Below, piece by piece: positions 63,221 through 64,000 of a stretch of 64,000 nucleotides of DNA; positions within the stretch are counted from its first letter, which is position 1; every line of letters starts with the position of its first letter. Below the pieces are notes generated by a model that did not search any database, was not told where the DNA came from, and was given only the letters and a program-made list of their open reading frames with translations. A program made the translations under genes and the position numbers. The stretch comes from Planctomycetaceae bacterium (GTDB lineage: Bacteria; Planctomycetota; Phycisphaerae; SM23-33), in the NCBI GenBank assembly GCA_039680605.1, contig JBDKTA010000058.1, positions 19,769-83,768 on the forward strand. Reading direction: 5' to 3'.

Positions 63221-63691
63221 ATGAAACAGACGATCGCCGATCAGAAGGTGCTGGAGCGGATGGCCGCCGGCGCGCTGTGCCGCGACGGGTTCCTCGGCAA
63301 CGACCCGCGAGAGCTCAGCGACATCATCGCCGCCGACACCGCCGCCGTCGAGGCCGCCGGCCTCTCGCACGCCGACGTGGCCGCTGCGCTGTCAGAGGCG
63401 ATGGCCCGCGCCGCCGCGGGGTTCGGCAATCTCGTGCCGATCCGCACGCACCTGGCGGCGACGTACATCGAGGCCATGGGACGCATCCCCAGCCCCTGGC
63501 CGGGCGAGGGCGTCTTCCGAAAGGGCGAGCTGCAGGTTGCCGACCAAGCCAGCGGCCGCACGATCTTCGCCACGCCGCTGTCGATCCACCTCATCGCCGC
63601 GCACGGGTTCTACCAGGGACGCGGCAGCCGCTACCGCCTGGAACCGGCCGACGCTATCGCCTTGCTTGACATTGCCCCCGATCGGAAGTAA
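63221..63691 (+). CDS. Unknown conserved-looking protein between nqrF and rubredoxin
   Basis: 156 residues, not recognised. Soluble, no signal or membrane helix and only one Cys. It has a helical N-terminal half (ADTAAVEAAGLSHADVAAAL) and a more mixed second half with PIRTHLAATYIEAMGRIPSP, PWPGEGVFRKGELQVAD and a glycine-containing HGFYQGRGSRYRLEP. Position directly between nqrF (8 bp gap) and rubredoxin (27 bp gap) suggests a partner, assembly or docking role in the same pathway. The ATG at 63221 has GAGG upstream; a GTG 12 bases earlier overlaps the nqrF stop. Confidence 0.6.
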   Translation: MKQTIADQKVLERMAAGALCRDGFLGNDPRELSDIIAADTAAVEAAGLSHADVAAALSEAMARAAAGFGNLVPIRTHLAATYIEAMGRIPSPWPGEGVFRKGELQVADQASGRTIFATPLSIHLIAAHGFYQGRGSRYRLEPADAIALLDIAPDRK

Positions 63692-63718
63692 TACAGGCAC
63701 ACCCCAAAGGAGAGAGAC

Positions 63719-63877
63719 ATGGACAAGTACATCTGTGACGCGTGCTCGTGGGTTTACGACCCTGCCGTGGGCGACCCCGGCGCCGGCATCGAACCCAACA
63801 CGCCCTTCGCTGACCTGCCCGACGACTGGGTCTGCCCCGACTGCGGCGCCGGTAAGGATCAGTTCTCAAAGCTCTAA
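63719..63877 (+). CDS. rub: Rubredoxin
   Basis: 52 residues: [19 protein letters not shown] and [18 protein letters not shown]. The four iron ligands Cys6, Cys9, Cys39 and Cys42 are in two CxxC-type knuckles, with the usual aromatic and acidic residues in between. A single-iron electron carrier for the superoxide reductase and FprA encoded upstream. AAAGGAGAGAG precedes the ATG. It is short enough to be missed by length-filtered gene finding. Confidence 0.97.
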   Translation: MDKYICDACSWVYDPAVGDPGAGIEPNTPFADLPDDWVCPDCGAGKDQFSKL

Positions 63878-63974
63878 CCCAACTTCCGCAGTTGGCGACG
63901 TAAGTGCTTTATTATCAAGGGCAGCGCCCTGAAAGTCTTCACTACATCGCTACGAAGCAGTCAGCGGCGGGGGC

Positions 63975-64000
63975 ATGATCTTCATCCTCGACGGCAGGTT
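63975..64000 (+). CDS. Possible start of a further gene at the window edge
   Basis: An ATG at 63975 after GGCGGGGGC is followed by eight open codons (MIFILDGR) up to the edge. Too short to identify. The gap 63878-63974 shows no gene. Confidence 0.25.

Overview
The window is a GC-rich bacterial chromosome segment that looks like a planctomycete, most probably of the class Phycisphaerae. This is inferred from four PEP-CTERM proteins (C-terminal PEPATM, hydrophobic stretch, arginine-rich tail), a DUF6785-like membrane protein pair, an expansion of uroporphyrinogen-decarboxylase-fold proteins, many small palindromic intergenic repeats, and an anaerobe-style energy and oxygen-defence inventory (Rnf, superoxide reductase, A-type flavoprotein, rubredoxin). 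No rRNA or tRNA gene, CRISPR array or intact transposon was found.

Layout. 0-1.1 kb: end of a CCA-adding enzyme. 1.2-7.6 kb: a leftward lipid operon rpmF-plsX-fabH-fabD-fabG-acpP-fabF plus a small membrane protein, interrupted by a perfect 30-bp hairpin. 8-13.2 kb: alaS, then a two-gene restriction-modification cassette. 13.4-25 kb: mixed housekeeping and surface genes (two hydrolases, asnB, rsmD, a fasciclin protein, a PEP-CTERM protein, a membrane metalloprotease-like protein, an oxidoreductase, an MFS exporter). 24.9-25.05 kb: a 157-bp element that can fold into a three-way junction. 25.2-29.2 kb: a degenerate metallophosphatase-like secreted protein and two URO-D-fold proteins. 29.3-36 kb: a hydrolase and a leftward Rnf operon (RseC-like small protein, rnfC-D-G-E-A-B). 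36.6-40 kb: lipoprotein, MscS channel, DUF2254 protein. 39.8-45.4 kb: a local burst of a ~140-bp repeat between arfB, a BRO-domain gene, two small genes and a large membrane protein. 45.4-49.7 kb: its paralogue, a 5'-nucleotidase-like phosphoesterase and a third URO-D-fold protein. 49.8-53.5 kb: a frameshifted nucleotidyltransferase and three PEP-CTERM genes with look-alike terminators. 53.7-63.9 kb: a TIGR02757 protein, a metal permease, then a rightward oxygen-defence and respiration block: tpx, superoxide reductase, ferritin-like protein, FprA flavoprotein, nqrB-C-D-E-F, an unknown 156-aa protein, and rubredoxin.

How the genes may work together. The Rnf complex would couple ferredoxin and NAD to ion transport. 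The second complex is NQR-type because it ends in NqrF, but no nqrA is present in the window; it is surrounded by superoxide reductase, FprA and rubredoxin. One reading is an ion-translocating NADH dehydrogenase that can deliver electrons to rubredoxin and FprA for oxygen reduction. That is an inference from gene order only; nqrA may simply be elsewhere in the genome.
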